From the NCBI RefSeq assembly GCF_900115345.1, contig NZ_FOWC01000026.1:1-64000 (forward strand): a DNA stretch of 64,000 nt. The letters are read 5' to 3'. A program made the position numbers and the translations under genes. The notes under the pieces are model-generated. The model was given only the letters and a program-made list of their open reading frames with translations. It ran no database searches and had not been told where the DNA came from. Positions 25,494-34,218 of this stretch are shown here, piece after piece. Numbering within the stretch: position 1 is the stretch's first letter; every line of letters starts with the position of its first letter. The DNA comes from Amycolatopsis rubida. Its GTDB lineage: Bacteria > Actinomycetota > Actinomycetes > Mycobacteriales > Pseudonocardiaceae.

Positions 25494-26418
25494 GCAACGG
25501 CACGTCCCGGGAGACCGCACGGAACCCGACGCTGTAATAGAGCCCCCGCGCCGACGGATGTCCGGGCGCGCCGAGGCATGCAACCGTCGCGTGGGCAGCT
25601 CCGGCCGCCCGCGCGCGGTCCATGCCGTGCAACAGCATCGCGCGGCCCAGCCCGAGCCGCCGGTAATCCGGATGGGTGCCGACCGGCTCGAACTCGACGG
25701 TCTTGTTCGCCTCGTCCCACCACATGATCGTCGACGCCGCCATCGTCGCGTCCGGCGCTTCGACCAGGATATGCAGGTCACTGCGATACGCCGGGGTCGC
25801 GCGGACGCCCTCGTAACCTTCCAGCGTGTACGCGGTCACGCCCCAGGCGGCCACATGAGCCTGGACAGCCGCCTCCGGTCCGGCCTCGGCGGCGGTGCGG
25901 AAGCGGAATCCGTCCGGCAGCACCGGCGTTTCGAGCACCTCGAGATCTCGTTCGTTCAGCTGCGTCCAGGACCCGGTCTCGCCGAGGCCCTCCGGATCGG
26001 GGCGGTAGCCGTGCGCTGCCCAGCGTTCCAGGCCGAACTTGTCGGCCGCTCCGGGAAGCACGGTGCGTTCGAGTCCGTCCGCGGTGGCGTCGAACCAGTC
26101 GATCACCTCGTCGGCCAGTCCGGCGTGGCCGGGATGGACCTGATACGCCAGGTAAGCACCGGTGACGTCGTTGACCGAGCCGTCGTTGAGCCGCACGCTC
26201 CGGGGCAGTTGCGCCCAGCCCCACGCGACGAGGTCGTCGCCGGCGAACCACAGCCGGCGGACCCAGCTCGCGCCCTGTGCGGCATGCCCTTTGCCCCAGT
26301 TCCAGGCCAGCTCGCCGTAGGAGGCGTCGCTGTTGACGAGTTCCGGGCGCACGGCGGCGATCCGCTGCGCGAGCTCCTGCATGAGCAGCACGTCCGCGGC
26401 GGTCAGCAGATCGGTCAT
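25480..26418 (-). CDS. GNAT family N-acetyltransferase
   Basis: 312 residues, about twice the single-domain length, so it probably carries two GNAT folds. The C-terminal one has the acetyl-CoA loop VGTHPDYRRLGLGRAMLLHG (about residues 250-269) and ends with YYSVGFRAVSRDVPLLKPA. The N-terminal half (AWNWGKGHAAQGASWVRRLW) resembles a degenerate acyl-CoA-binding fold. The acceptor is unknown. It follows the racemase gene by 12 bp, which places it at the end of the IclR/deaminase/racemase group. Confidence 0.85.
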   Translation of the reverse strand: MTDLLTAADVLLMQELAQRIAAVRPELVNSDASYGELAWNWGKGHAAQGASWVRRLWFAGDDLVAWGWAQLPRSVRLNDGSVNDVTGAYLAYQVHPGHAGLADEVIDWFDATADGLERTVLPGAADKFGLERWAAHGYRPDPEGLGETGSWTQLNERDLEVLETPVLPDGFRFRTAAEAGPEAAVQAHVAAWGVTAYTLEGYEGVRATPAYRSDLHILVEAPDATMAASTIMWWDEANKTVEFEPVGTHPDYRRLGLGRAMLLHGMDRARAAGAAHATVACLGAPGHPSARGLYYSVGFRAVSRDVPLLKPA

Positions 26419-26430
26419 GGCCGGACTCTG

Positions 26431-27108
26431 TCAGGCGAACGGCCCGCCGTCGACCGGTTTTCCGCCGCAGTCGCGGATCACCGCGTCGGCGAGCAGGTCC
26501 GTCGGGTCCAGCACGCCGCTCGCCTTCCCCGCCACCAACGGGAGTTCCGTGCACGCCAGCACCGACAACGGCGCGTCGACGTCCGCCAGCGCCCGCTCGA
26601 AATGCGCCGCTCCCGCGGTCAAGTCGCCGCGTTTCACCGCCGCCACCGCCGCGTCGGTTTCCCGCTGCCCCGTCTCGGACGGCACTGCCCACTCGGCCTC
26701 GGGCACTCGCCGTTGGTACAGCCGGGCGGCGATCGTCCCGCGAGTGCCGAGCAGTCCGACCGGACCCGTCCTTCCGGCGAGGAATTCCGCCGTTTCCGCG
26801 ATCATGTCCGCGAACCTCACCCCGCTGTCCGCGACCAGCCGGGGCAGGAAGAAATGCGCGGTGTGACAGGGAATGGCGATCACGGACGCGCCGAGATCGC
26901 GCAGTTTTTCCGCACCGGCGAGCAACGCCGGATACGGATCGGTGCTCCCGTCGAGAACCGCCGCGACCCGGTCCGGCACCGTCGGATCCGCCCAGATCGC
27001 CACCCGGAGGTGGTCTTGGTCGCGCTCCGCGACCGTGCGCGCGATCAGCTTCGCGTAGAACTCCGCGGTCGCCGCGGGACCCATCCCGCCGAGAATGCCC
27101 GCGATCAC
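26431..27108 (-). CDS. Aspartate/glutamate racemase family protein
   Basis: 225 residues from GTG 27108, which overlaps the upstream deaminase stop (GTGA). It has both catalytic cysteines of the cofactor-independent racemases: VIAIPCHTAHFF (Cys81) and SVLACTELPLVA. The N-terminal GILGGMGPAATAEFY and the LLGTRGTI block are also diagnostic. It should interconvert L- and D-aspartate or a related amino acid. Coupling to a D-cysteine desulfhydrase/ACC deaminase-type enzyme suggests D-amino acid turnover. Confidence 0.9.
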   Translation of the reverse strand: MIAGILGGMGPAATAEFYAKLIARTVAERDQDHLRVAIWADPTVPDRVAAVLDGSTDPYPALLAGAEKLRDLGASVIAIPCHTAHFFLPRLVADSGVRFADMIAETAEFLAGRTGPVGLLGTRGTIAARLYQRRVPEAEWAVPSETGQRETDAAVAAVKRGDLTAGAAHFERALADVDAPLSVLACTELPLVAGKASGVLDPTDLLADAVIRDCGGKPVDGGPFA

Positions 27109-28109
27109 GTGAACGCGGACCGGTAGCCGAACAGCCCGGCGACGCCGCCGGTGTGCACGAAGACGACGCGGTCGGTCGCGGCGAACCGGCCTTCCGCGAT
27201 CCCGCCGAGCAGACCGGCGAAACCCTTCCCGGAGTACACCGGGTCCAGCAGGATGCCTTCGGTCTCGGCGAGCAGCCGCACCGCGTCCACCATGGACTGG
27301 GTCGGCACACCGTAGCCCTCGCCGACCCAGCGGTCGTCCACCAGCACGTCGTCGCGGGAAACCTCGGCCCCGATCAGCTCCGCCGTCCGGCGGGCCAGCC
27401 CGTGCACCGCGTCGATCTGCCGTGCTTCCGGCTGCCGCACGCTGACGCCGAGCACCCGGGCGGGACTGTGCGCCGCGCGCAATCCGGCGACGAGCCCGGC
27501 CTGTGTGCCGGTGCTGCCGGTCGCGTGCACGACCCAGTCGACCGGAACCGGCGCGGCGTCCAGTTCCAGCGCGCACTGGACATACCCGAGAGCGCCGATC
27601 GGATTCGACCCGCCGCCCGGGATCACGTACGGCCGTCGTCCCTCCGCGCGCAGCTTCGCGGCCACGTCTTCCATCGCCGCTGCCATCTCGGTTCCGGCCG
27701 GCACCCGGTCCACGATCTCCGCGCCGAGCAGTTCGTCGAGGAACACGTTGCCGGAGTTCTCGTACTCCTCGTCGCGCACCTGCCGTTGTTCCAGCAGCAG
27801 TTTGCAGGCCAGCCCGGCGCGTGCGGCGGCCGCGGCGGTCTGCCGGGCGTGGTTGGACTGCGTCGCGCCTTGGGTGATCAGCGTGTCGGCACCCTGCGCG
27901 AGCGCGTCGCCGACGAGGAATTCCAGCTTGCGCGTCTTGTTGCCGCCGGTCGCCAAACCAGTGCAATCGTCGCGTTTGATCCAGAGATCCGGTACGTCCC
28001 GGCGCCGTTCGCGCAGCCGCGCGGTGAGCCGGTCCAGCGGTTCGAGCGGGGTCGGGAAGTGTCCGAGCGGGAAGCGGGCGAAGCGCGTCGTCTGTACCAC
28101 GGACGCCAT
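27105..28109 (-). CDS. PLP-dependent D-cysteine desulfhydrase/ACC deaminase family enzyme
   Basis: 334 residues, fold type II PLP enzyme. The PLP lysine lies in GLATGGNKTRKLEFL (Lys58). Other marks are LITQGATQSNHARQTAAAAA, the phosphate-binding glycine loop ATGSTGTQAGLVAGL and VIPGGGSNPIGALGY. The family contains 1-aminocyclopropane-1-carboxylate deaminase, D-cysteine desulfhydrase and L-cysteate lyase. The neighbouring racemase points to a D-amino acid substrate, but ACC cannot be ruled out. It starts 37 bp after the IclR gene on the same strand. Confidence 0.88.
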   Translation of the reverse strand: MASVVQTTRFARFPLGHFPTPLEPLDRLTARLRERRRDVPDLWIKRDDCTGLATGGNKTRKLEFLVGDALAQGADTLITQGATQSNHARQTAAAAARAGLACKLLLEQRQVRDEEYENSGNVFLDELLGAEIVDRVPAGTEMAAAMEDVAAKLRAEGRRPYVIPGGGSNPIGALGYVQCALELDAAPVPVDWVVHATGSTGTQAGLVAGLRAAHSPARVLGVSVRQPEARQIDAVHGLARRTAELIGAEVSRDDVLVDDRWVGEGYGVPTQSMVDAVRLLAETEGILLDPVYSGKGFAGLLGGIAEGRFAATDRVVFVHTGGVAGLFGYRSAFT

Positions 28110-28146
28110 CGTGGCTCCCGTGCCCGGCCGCTGTCCACCGCGTCCG

Positions 28147-28803
28147 TCACGGATGCAGTTCGGCCCGGATCACCTGCGCCGCCCGCGCCAGCCGCGCCCC
28201 GATCGCGGCGATGTCCGCCGGACCGGTCAAATACACCACCGCGAGCGCGGCCGGATGCCGCCCGGGCACCGCGAGCGGCACCGCGATCGACGACAGTCCG
28301 GGAATCACCTCGTCATGGCTGGTTTCGTAGGGCGCTTTCTCCCCGCGCAGCTGCTGCAGGATCGCGCGGCCCGGCGCGCCGTCGGTGATCGGATGCCGGC
28401 TGCCCGGCCGCTGTGCCACCGCCGCCGTCGCCTGCCGCGGCTCGACGCTGGCCAGCGTGACCACGGAATCCTCGCCGTCGAGCGTCGCGAGGAATGCGGT
28501 CATGCCGAGTTCGTTCGCGAGCACGGTCAGCTCCGGCAACGCGGTCGACTGAAGATCGCGGGAAACGTTGCGCGCCAACGCCGCCAGCCGTGCCCCCAGC
28601 TCCAGTTCGCCGTTCGCGCCGCGCACGACCAGGCCGTGGTCCTCAAGCGTGCGCACGATGCGGTAGGTGATCGACCGGTGCAGCCCGAGCCGCGAAGCCA
28701 GCTCGCCGATCGACAGCGGCGCGTCGGCCTCGGCGAGCACTTCCAGCGCGGTGAGCCCGCGCGACAACGTCTGCGACCCGGCCGCTTGCTTGGCTTCCGT
28801 CAC
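28147..28803 (-). CDS. IclR family transcriptional regulator
   Basis: 218 residues from GTG 28803. The winged-helix domain is SRGLTALEVLAEADAPLSIG, then ELASRLGLHRSITYRIVRTL (recognition helix about 36-52). The C-terminal effector domain has the usual LPELTVLANELGMTAFLATL start. It is divergent from the aromatic hydroxylase gene at 28940, with the operator-like repeat 28868-28892 in the spacer, and is co-directional with the deaminase group. Controlling the hydroxylase is the classical IclR arrangement. Confidence 0.9.
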   Translation of the reverse strand: MTEAKQAAGSQTLSRGLTALEVLAEADAPLSIGELASRLGLHRSITYRIVRTLEDHGLVVRGANGELELGARLAALARNVSRDLQSTALPELTVLANELGMTAFLATLDGEDSVVTLASVEPRQATAAVAQRPGSRHPITDGAPGRAILQQLRGEKAPYETSHDEVIPGLSSIAVPLAVPGRHPAALAVVYLTGPADIAAIGARLARAAQVIRAELHP

Positions 28804-28867
28804 GACTCGGTCCTTCCCCGCGGGGTCTTGTGCGCCGGAGCGGCCCACCTTAGCATCGATGTACTCA

Positions 28868-28892
28868 ATAATTGAACAATGAGTTCTATTAT
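28868..28892. promoter_or_regulatory. Candidate IclR operator
   Basis: ATAATTGAAC-AATGA-GTTCTATTAT: 10-bp arms with one mismatch, in the divergent spacer between the IclR and hydroxylase genes. The AT-rich block stands out sharply here. GAAC/GTTC half-sites are common in IclR operators. Confidence 0.65.
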
Positions 28893-28939
28893 CGAACACG
28901 GTCCCCGTTGGCGTGCTTCACAGTGAGGTGAGCAAACCC

Positions 28940-30805
28940 ATGCAGTTCCACCACCACGGCTACGTTTCCGGCGAACCGCGCGTCCTGCCCGCCGCCGGAA
29001 CCGGAATCGACCGGCCCGCGGAACTGCCGGACGAGGTCGACGTGCTGATCGTGGGCACCGGTCCCGCGGGCATGATCACCGCCGCACAGCTGTCCCGGTT
29101 CCCGCACGTCACCACGCGGATCGTCGAACGCCGCGGCGGACGGCTCGAAGTCGGGCAGGCGGACGGGATCCAGGCCCGCAGCGTCGAAACGTTCCAGGCC
29201 TTCGGTTTCGCGAACCGGATCGTCGAGGAGGCGTACCGGATCACCACGATGTCGTTCTGGAAGCCCGATCCCGCCGACCCGAAGCGCATCGCCCGCTCCT
29301 CGCGCGTGCCCGACGATCCCACCGGGATCAGCGAATTCCCGCACCTCATCGTGAACCAGGCCCGCGTGCAGGACTATTTCGCCGAGTACATGGCCCACTC
29401 GCCGAGCCGGATGACGCCCGATTTCGGCCTGGAATTCCAGTCGCTGACCATGACCGAGGGCGACGAATACCCGGTGACCGTCACGCTGCGGCACACCACC
29501 GGCCCGCGCACCGGCGAGGATCGCGTGGTCCGAGCCAGATACGTGGTCGGCTGCGACGGCGCCCGCAGCGCGGTCCGCGAGTCGATCGGCCGGCAGCTCG
29601 TCGGCGACCAGGCGTTGCACGCGTGGGGCGTGATGGACGTCCTCGCCGTCACTGATTTCCCGGACATCCGCACGAAATGCGCCATCCAGTCCCACGACGG
29701 CGGCAACATCCTGCTGATCCCCCGCGAGGGCGGCGCGCTGTTTCGGATGTACGTCGATCTGGGCGAGGTGTCCGAAGACGACCATGGCACCGTGCGGAAG
29801 ACGACGATCGGCCAGATCATCGCGCGCGCCAACGCGATCATGCGTCCCTACACCGTGGAGGTCAAGAACGTGGCCTGGCACAGCGTGTACGAGGTCGGCC
29901 ATCGCCTCACCGACAAATTCGACGACGTTCCCGCCGGCGACACCCGGCCGCCGCGCGTCTTCATCACCGGCGACGCCTGCCACACGCACAGCGCGAAAGC
30001 CGGGCAGGGCATGAACGTCTCGATGCAGGACGGGTTCAACATCGGCTGGAAACTGGGCCACGTGCTCGACGGCCGCGGTCCCGCTTCGCTGCTGGCCACC
30101 TACTCCGCGGAACGCCAGCTGATCGCGAAAAACCTCATCGACTTCGACAAGGAATGGTCGACCCTCATGGCGACCCGGCCGGAGGACCTGGCCGATCCGG
30201 CGGAGCTGGAAGAGTTCTACGTGAAGACCTTCGAGTTCCCGTCCGGTTTCATGACGTGCTACCAGCCTTCGGTGCTCATCGCCTCGCCGCAGCACCAGGA
30301 GCTGGCGACCGGTTTCCCGATCGGCAAACGCTTCAAGTCGGCTCCCGTCCGGCGAGTCTGCGACGCGAACCTGGTCCACTTGGGACACCATGCCCAGGCC
30401 GACGGCCGGTGGCGCATCTACGTTTTCGGGCCCGCCGCCCCGGTCGCCGATTTCGCAGGCTGGCTGGGCAGTGCCGAGGACTCCCCGGTGGTCGCGCACA
30501 CGCCGAAGAACCTGGACGTCGACGCCTGGTTCGATGTGAAGGTGGTCTACCCGCGGCCGTACGAGGACATCGATCTCGGCGAGGTCCCGGAGGTTTTCCT
30601 GCCTCGCACCGGTCCCTTCTCGCTGATCGACTACGAGAAGGTTTACGCGGCAGATCCCGCGGACGACATCTTCGCCGCCCGCGGGATCTCGCCGGAGGGC
30701 GCGGTCGTACTGGTCCGGCCGGACCAGTACGTCGCGCACGTCCTTCCCCTCACCGCCACCGCCGAACTGGCCGCGTTCTTCGCCCCGATCTTCAGCGCCG
30801 GATAG
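28940..30805 (+). CDS. Phenol 2-monooxygenase / 3-hydroxybenzoate 4-monooxygenase-type flavoprotein
   Basis: 621 residues. N-terminal FAD-binding motif VDVLIVGTGPAGMITAAQLS (about 33-52), VVGCDGARSAVRESIG, and the long GDACHTHSAKAGQGMNVSMQ block that marks the phenol hydroxylase group. A C-terminal thioredoxin-like domain (from about residue 450) completes the two-domain layout, and the length fits. It should ortho-hydroxylate a phenolic ring with NADPH and oxygen. ATG 28940 has AGGTGAG upstream; GTG 28913 is an alternative. No ring-cleavage gene is in the window. Confidence 0.9.
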   Translation: MQFHHHGYVSGEPRVLPAAGTGIDRPAELPDEVDVLIVGTGPAGMITAAQLSRFPHVTTRIVERRGGRLEVGQADGIQARSVETFQAFGFANRIVEEAYRITTMSFWKPDPADPKRIARSSRVPDDPTGISEFPHLIVNQARVQDYFAEYMAHSPSRMTPDFGLEFQSLTMTEGDEYPVTVTLRHTTGPRTGEDRVVRARYVVGCDGARSAVRESIGRQLVGDQALHAWGVMDVLAVTDFPDIRTKCAIQSHDGGNILLIPREGGALFRMYVDLGEVSEDDHGTVRKTTIGQIIARANAIMRPYTVEVKNVAWHSVYEVGHRLTDKFDDVPAGDTRPPRVFITGDACHTHSAKAGQGMNVSMQDGFNIGWKLGHVLDGRGPASLLATYSAERQLIAKNLIDFDKEWSTLMATRPEDLADPAELEEFYVKTFEFPSGFMTCYQPSVLIASPQHQELATGFPIGKRFKSAPVRRVCDANLVHLGHHAQADGRWRIYVFGPAAPVADFAGWLGSAEDSPVVAHTPKNLDVDAWFDVKVVYPRPYEDIDLGEVPEVFLPRTGPFSLIDYEKVYAADPADDIFAARGISPEGAVVLVRPDQYVAHVLPLTATAELAAFFAPIFSAG

Positions 30806-30821
30806 CCGTGCAGGACGGCGG

Positions 30822-32249
30822 TCAGGAACGTTCGGCCGGGCAGAAGCGGTCCCGCGCCGGGAAGTTCCCGCCGACCAGGTACGCCGTCGTCGTGTCGTTG
30901 AGGCATTTGTTCGCGCCCGCGCCATACGCGACGTGTCCGCCCTGGTCAGCGGTGACCATCCGGGCCCGGGAGCCGAGCGCCCAGCGCGTGCGCAACGCCC
31001 CGGGCAACGGCGTCGCCGGGTCGCGGAGGTTCTGCACCATCAGCACGTCGGCCGGTCCGTTGCCGGTGATCCGCACCTTCTGCTCCACCGGCGCGGGCCA
31101 GTACGCGCACGCCCGGACATTGGCGGCGTAAGCGCCGTACATCGGATACCGCGCCTGGTCGATCTCGACGTTGCGCTGATAGGTCCGCACCGACGTCGGC
31201 CACTGCGAATCCCCGCAGATCACCCCGAGGTAGCCGACCGCGAAGCTGCCGCGGTCACCGGCCGGCTTCGCGGCCGCTCCGGGGAGCGGCTGATGCGTGT
31301 CGAGCAGATGCCAGTACGTGGCGAGCTCCGGGAAACTGGCGTCATTGCGAATATCCCCGGACGTGAAGCCGCGGAAGGCCGTGCCGTCGAACCCGGACTC
31401 CGGCTTCCGGTCCAGCCGCTCGGCCAGCTCGTAGTACTTCGCCGTCACCGCCGCCGGAGTCGCGCCAAGGTGGTAGTCCTGGTCGTGCTTCGCGGCGAAC
31501 CCGGCGAAGTCGGGGAACCGCTGCTGGAAACCCATGCCCTGCGCCCGCAACGCCTCGACGTCGTATCCCTCCGGCGGCAGGCTGCTGTCCAGCACGACCC
31601 GGTCGCTGCGGTCCGGGAACAACGTCGTGTACACCGCGCCGAGGTAGGTGCCGTACGACTCCCCGTAATAGGAAACCTTCGCCTCGCCCAAGGCTTCCCG
31701 GATGCGGTCCATGTCGCGCGCTGTGTTGGCGGTGGTGACGAACGGCAGCAGGCCGGCGGTCTCCGAACTCGTGCACTGCTTGGCGATCCGCTGCGCCAGC
31801 TCGGCCGACTTCGCCACGTCCGCCGAACTGTGCGGATAGGGCGGGTTGGTCGCGAGCGCCTTGTCCGCGTCGTTCAGGCCGCAGGTCAGTCCCGCGCTGG
31901 CGCCGATCCCGCGCGGGTCGAAGCCGACGATGTCGTAGCTGTCCCGCACGGCCTGCGGAAAGGGCAGCAGCTGCGGGACGTGCGCCCCGGCGAGACCCGG
32001 ACCGCCGGGGTTCACCAGCAGCACCCCGCGCCGCTTGTCCGGCTTCGCCGCGGAAAGCCGGGACACCGCGAGGTCGATCGTCGGCCCCTCCGGATGCCGG
32101 TAGTCCAGCGGAACGGTCACGGTCGAGCACTCCAGGCCGGGCTCGCCCGGACAAGCGCCCCACCGCAACGGCCCGGCCGACGCGGGGGCCGCCGAGACCA
32201 CCCCCGCCAGTGCCGCGACGGCGAGCGCGATCGGCATGATCTTTCGCAT
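30822..32249 (-). CDS. Secreted alpha/beta-hydrolase, tripeptidyl aminopeptidase type
   Basis: 475 residues. Sec signal peptide MRKIMPIALAVAALAGVVSA with cleavage near APASA-G. The catalytic domain shows the oxyanion region VLLVNPGGPGLAGA, the nucleophile elbow YYGESYGTYLGAVYT, the Asp region LRDPATPL and the His in DQGGHVAYG. The C-terminal part matches the TAP-like domain seen in Streptomyces tripeptidyl aminopeptidases. It should trim peptides outside the cell. It is convergent with the hydroxylase gene, with only 16 bp between the stops. Confidence 0.92.
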   Translation of the reverse strand: MRKIMPIALAVAALAGVVSAAPASAGPLRWGACPGEPGLECSTVTVPLDYRHPEGPTIDLAVSRLSAAKPDKRRGVLLVNPGGPGLAGAHVPQLLPFPQAVRDSYDIVGFDPRGIGASAGLTCGLNDADKALATNPPYPHSSADVAKSAELAQRIAKQCTSSETAGLLPFVTTANTARDMDRIREALGEAKVSYYGESYGTYLGAVYTTLFPDRSDRVVLDSSLPPEGYDVEALRAQGMGFQQRFPDFAGFAAKHDQDYHLGATPAAVTAKYYELAERLDRKPESGFDGTAFRGFTSGDIRNDASFPELATYWHLLDTHQPLPGAAAKPAGDRGSFAVGYLGVICGDSQWPTSVRTYQRNVEIDQARYPMYGAYAANVRACAYWPAPVEQKVRITGNGPADVLMVQNLRDPATPLPGALRTRWALGSRARMVTADQGGHVAYGAGANKCLNDTTTAYLVGGNFPARDRFCPAERS

Positions 32250-32322
32250 CCAGCTCTCCTCTTCGGATCGGAGTTGCCGATTCACCACACCAGCCGGCGA
32301 CGGGCCGGACCCCTGCCATTTG

Positions 32323-33477
32323 TCACCCCCGCAACACCGCGGCGAGCCCCTCCCGCAGGTCGCGGACGAAGTACTCCGGCACTTCCAGCGACGGGAAATG
32401 CCCGCCGCGTTCCGGCTCCCGCCACCGGACGATCCGCCGGAACCGCTCCCGCGCCCAGGGCCGAGGGGTCTTCTCCGTGTCCCGGGGGTACATGGTGATC
32501 GCCGCCGGAACGTCCACGCGCAGCTCGGGATCCAGCGAATTGTGGCTCTCGTAGTAGATCCGGGCCGCCGACGCACCGGATCGCGTCAGCCAGTACAACG
32601 TGACGTCGTCCAGGACGCGATCCCGGGAAATGGTCTCGAAAGGACTGTCCTCGGTGTCCGACCAGTCCGCGAACTTGTCCACGATCCAGGCGAGCAGCCC
32701 GGCCGGGGAGTCGACGAGCGAGTACCCGATGGTCTGCGGCCGGGTCGCCTGCTGTTTCGCATACGCCGCGCGATGCCGCCAGAAATGGCGGGTTTCCTCG
32801 GTCCACCGCCGCTCGTCCGCCGTCAGCCCGTCCGCGGGCAACCCGGGCGGCCCCTCCGCGAACAACGTGTGGACACCGAGAACCCGCTCCGGAAACCGGC
32901 CGGCGAGGACCGTGGTGATATTGCCGCCCCAGTCGCCGCCGTGGGCCAAGAACTCGCGGTACCCGAGCCGGTCCATCAATTCCGCCCAGGCGGCCGCGAT
33001 CTTTTCCGTGCCCCAGCCCGTCGTGGCCGGTTTGTCGCTGTATCCGAAGCCGGGCAAGGACGGGAGCACGACGTGAAAAGCCGGCGCGCCGGGGTCCTCG
33101 GGATCGGCCAAGGCGTCCACGACATCGACGAACTCCGCGATGCTGCCCGGCCACCCGTGCGTCACGATCAGCGGGATGGCGTCCGCGCGCGGGGACCGGC
33201 GGTGCAGGAAGTGGATGCCCAGCCCGTCGATGACCGTCCGGAACTGGCCGATCCGGTCAAGGCGCGCCTCGAACGGGCGCCAGTCGTACCCGGTGCGCCA
33301 GTAGTGCACGAGATCGACGAGGTCGGCGAGCGGAACACCCTGGTCCCAGCGGCGGGGACCGTGCACCGTCTCGGCTTCCGGAAGCCTCGCCGCGGCTAGC
33401 CGCGCCCGGAGATCGTCGAGATCAGCGTCCGTCGCACGGGCCTCGAATGCTTCTACTTCGCTGGTCGGAGCGGTCAT
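32323..33477 (-). CDS. Epoxide hydrolase (EHN-domain alpha/beta hydrolase)
   Basis: 384 residues. The N-terminal EHN helical domain (residues about 8-110, WDQGVPLADLVDLVHYWRTG) is followed by HGWPGS (oxyanion), the nucleophile in AHGGDWGGNITTVLAG and the catalytic His in ERGGHFPSLEVPEYF. The layout is that of microsomal-type epoxide hydrolases, which open epoxides to vicinal diols. It is divergent from the CGNR gene across 82 bp that carry two related palindromes, so it may be the target of that regulator. Confidence 0.92.
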   Translation of the reverse strand: MTAPTSEVEAFEARATDADLDDLRARLAAARLPEAETVHGPRRWDQGVPLADLVDLVHYWRTGYDWRPFEARLDRIGQFRTVIDGLGIHFLHRRSPRADAIPLIVTHGWPGSIAEFVDVVDALADPEDPGAPAFHVVLPSLPGFGYSDKPATTGWGTEKIAAAWAELMDRLGYREFLAHGGDWGGNITTVLAGRFPERVLGVHTLFAEGPPGLPADGLTADERRWTEETRHFWRHRAAYAKQQATRPQTIGYSLVDSPAGLLAWIVDKFADWSDTEDSPFETISRDRVLDDVTLYWLTRSGASAARIYYESHNSLDPELRVDVPAAITMYPRDTEKTPRPWARERFRRIVRWREPERGGHFPSLEVPEYFVRDLREGLAAVLRG

Positions 33478-33496
33478 GGGGCCTCCTCGTGCAGGT

Positions 33497-33517
33497 GGAA
33501 CCGGCTTAGACGGTTCT
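33497..33517. promoter_or_regulatory. Operator copy A (GGAACC..GCTTAG..GGTTC)
   Basis: GAACCG-GCTTAGA-CGGTTC with perfect 6-bp arms. It lies 20 bp before the epoxide hydrolase start and is related to copy B at 33541. Confidence 0.55.
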
Positions 33518-33540
33518 AGCAGCCGCTCGGGTCCGAGCGC

Positions 33541-33559
33541 AACCGGCTAAGCTGGTTCC
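33541..33559. promoter_or_regulatory. Operator copy B, adjoining the CGNR start codon
   Basis: AACCGGCT-A-AGCTGGTT: 8-bp arms with one mismatch. The repeat ends two bases before ATG 33560, so the CGNR mRNA is probably leaderless or repressed at its own start. Confidence 0.55.
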
Positions 33560-34123
33560 ATGCCTGCCGGATTCCCTGACTTCCGCCTCGGCACCGTGCT
33601 CGCGACCAGCTTCACCGCGACCCTGACCGAGCGCTGCGGCGATGCCGTCGAGCGCGTTCCGACCCCGCGGCGGCTCGCCGATTGGCTGGCAGTGAGCGGC
33701 CTCGCCGTGGACTCCTGCACCACCGGAGAACTCGAACTCGCCCGGGAACTGCGGGAGTCGATTCACACGGCCGCGACCGCGGCCGCGCTCCACGACCCGC
33801 TCCCCGCCGCCGCGGTCGAAATCATCAACGCCCGCAGCGCTCAGGGCCGGGCTTCGGCGGTCCTGACGCCGGAGGGCAAACGGCGCTGGCAGCTCACCTC
33901 GGCCGCCCCCGTGGAGGATGCCCTCGGAGTGATCGCCGCCGACGCGATCAGCATCGTCTCGGGCGAACGGGACGGCAAACTCGCCTTGTGCGCCTCGCCG
34001 ACCTGCCGAGCCGCCTTCTTCGACACCAGCCAGAGCCGCACCCGCAGGTGGTGCGACATGAACACGTGCGGGAACCGGCAGAAGAAGGCGCGCTTCAACG
34101 CGAACCGCGCCGCGGCGAAGTGA
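33560..34123 (+). CDS. CGNR zinc-finger regulator (ABATE domain)
   Basis: 187 residues. The N-terminal ABATE-type domain (about 5-130) holds RLADWLAVSGLAVDSCTTGE. The C-terminal zinc finger runs LCASPTCRAAFFDTSQSRTR, then RWCDMNTCGNRQKKARF, containing the CGNR signature. Family members are stress- or ligand-responsive regulators. It is divergent from the epoxide hydrolase gene, with two related palindromes between them. There is no ribosome site because operator copy B abuts the ATG. Confidence 0.9.
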   Translation: MPAGFPDFRLGTVLATSFTATLTERCGDAVERVPTPRRLADWLAVSGLAVDSCTTGELELARELRESIHTAATAAALHDPLPAAAVEIINARSAQGRASAVLTPEGKRRWQLTSAAPVEDALGVIAADAISIVSGERDGKLALCASPTCRAAFFDTSQSRTRRWCDMNTCGNRQKKARFNANRAAAK

Positions 34124-34218
34124 CGCTCGGAATGCGAGCAACTTCGCGGCCGATCTCCGGCTTGGCTGGACCCGAAAGCGAGTAGCCGGATATCCGAGCT
34201 CAAGCTCGCAATACAGGC

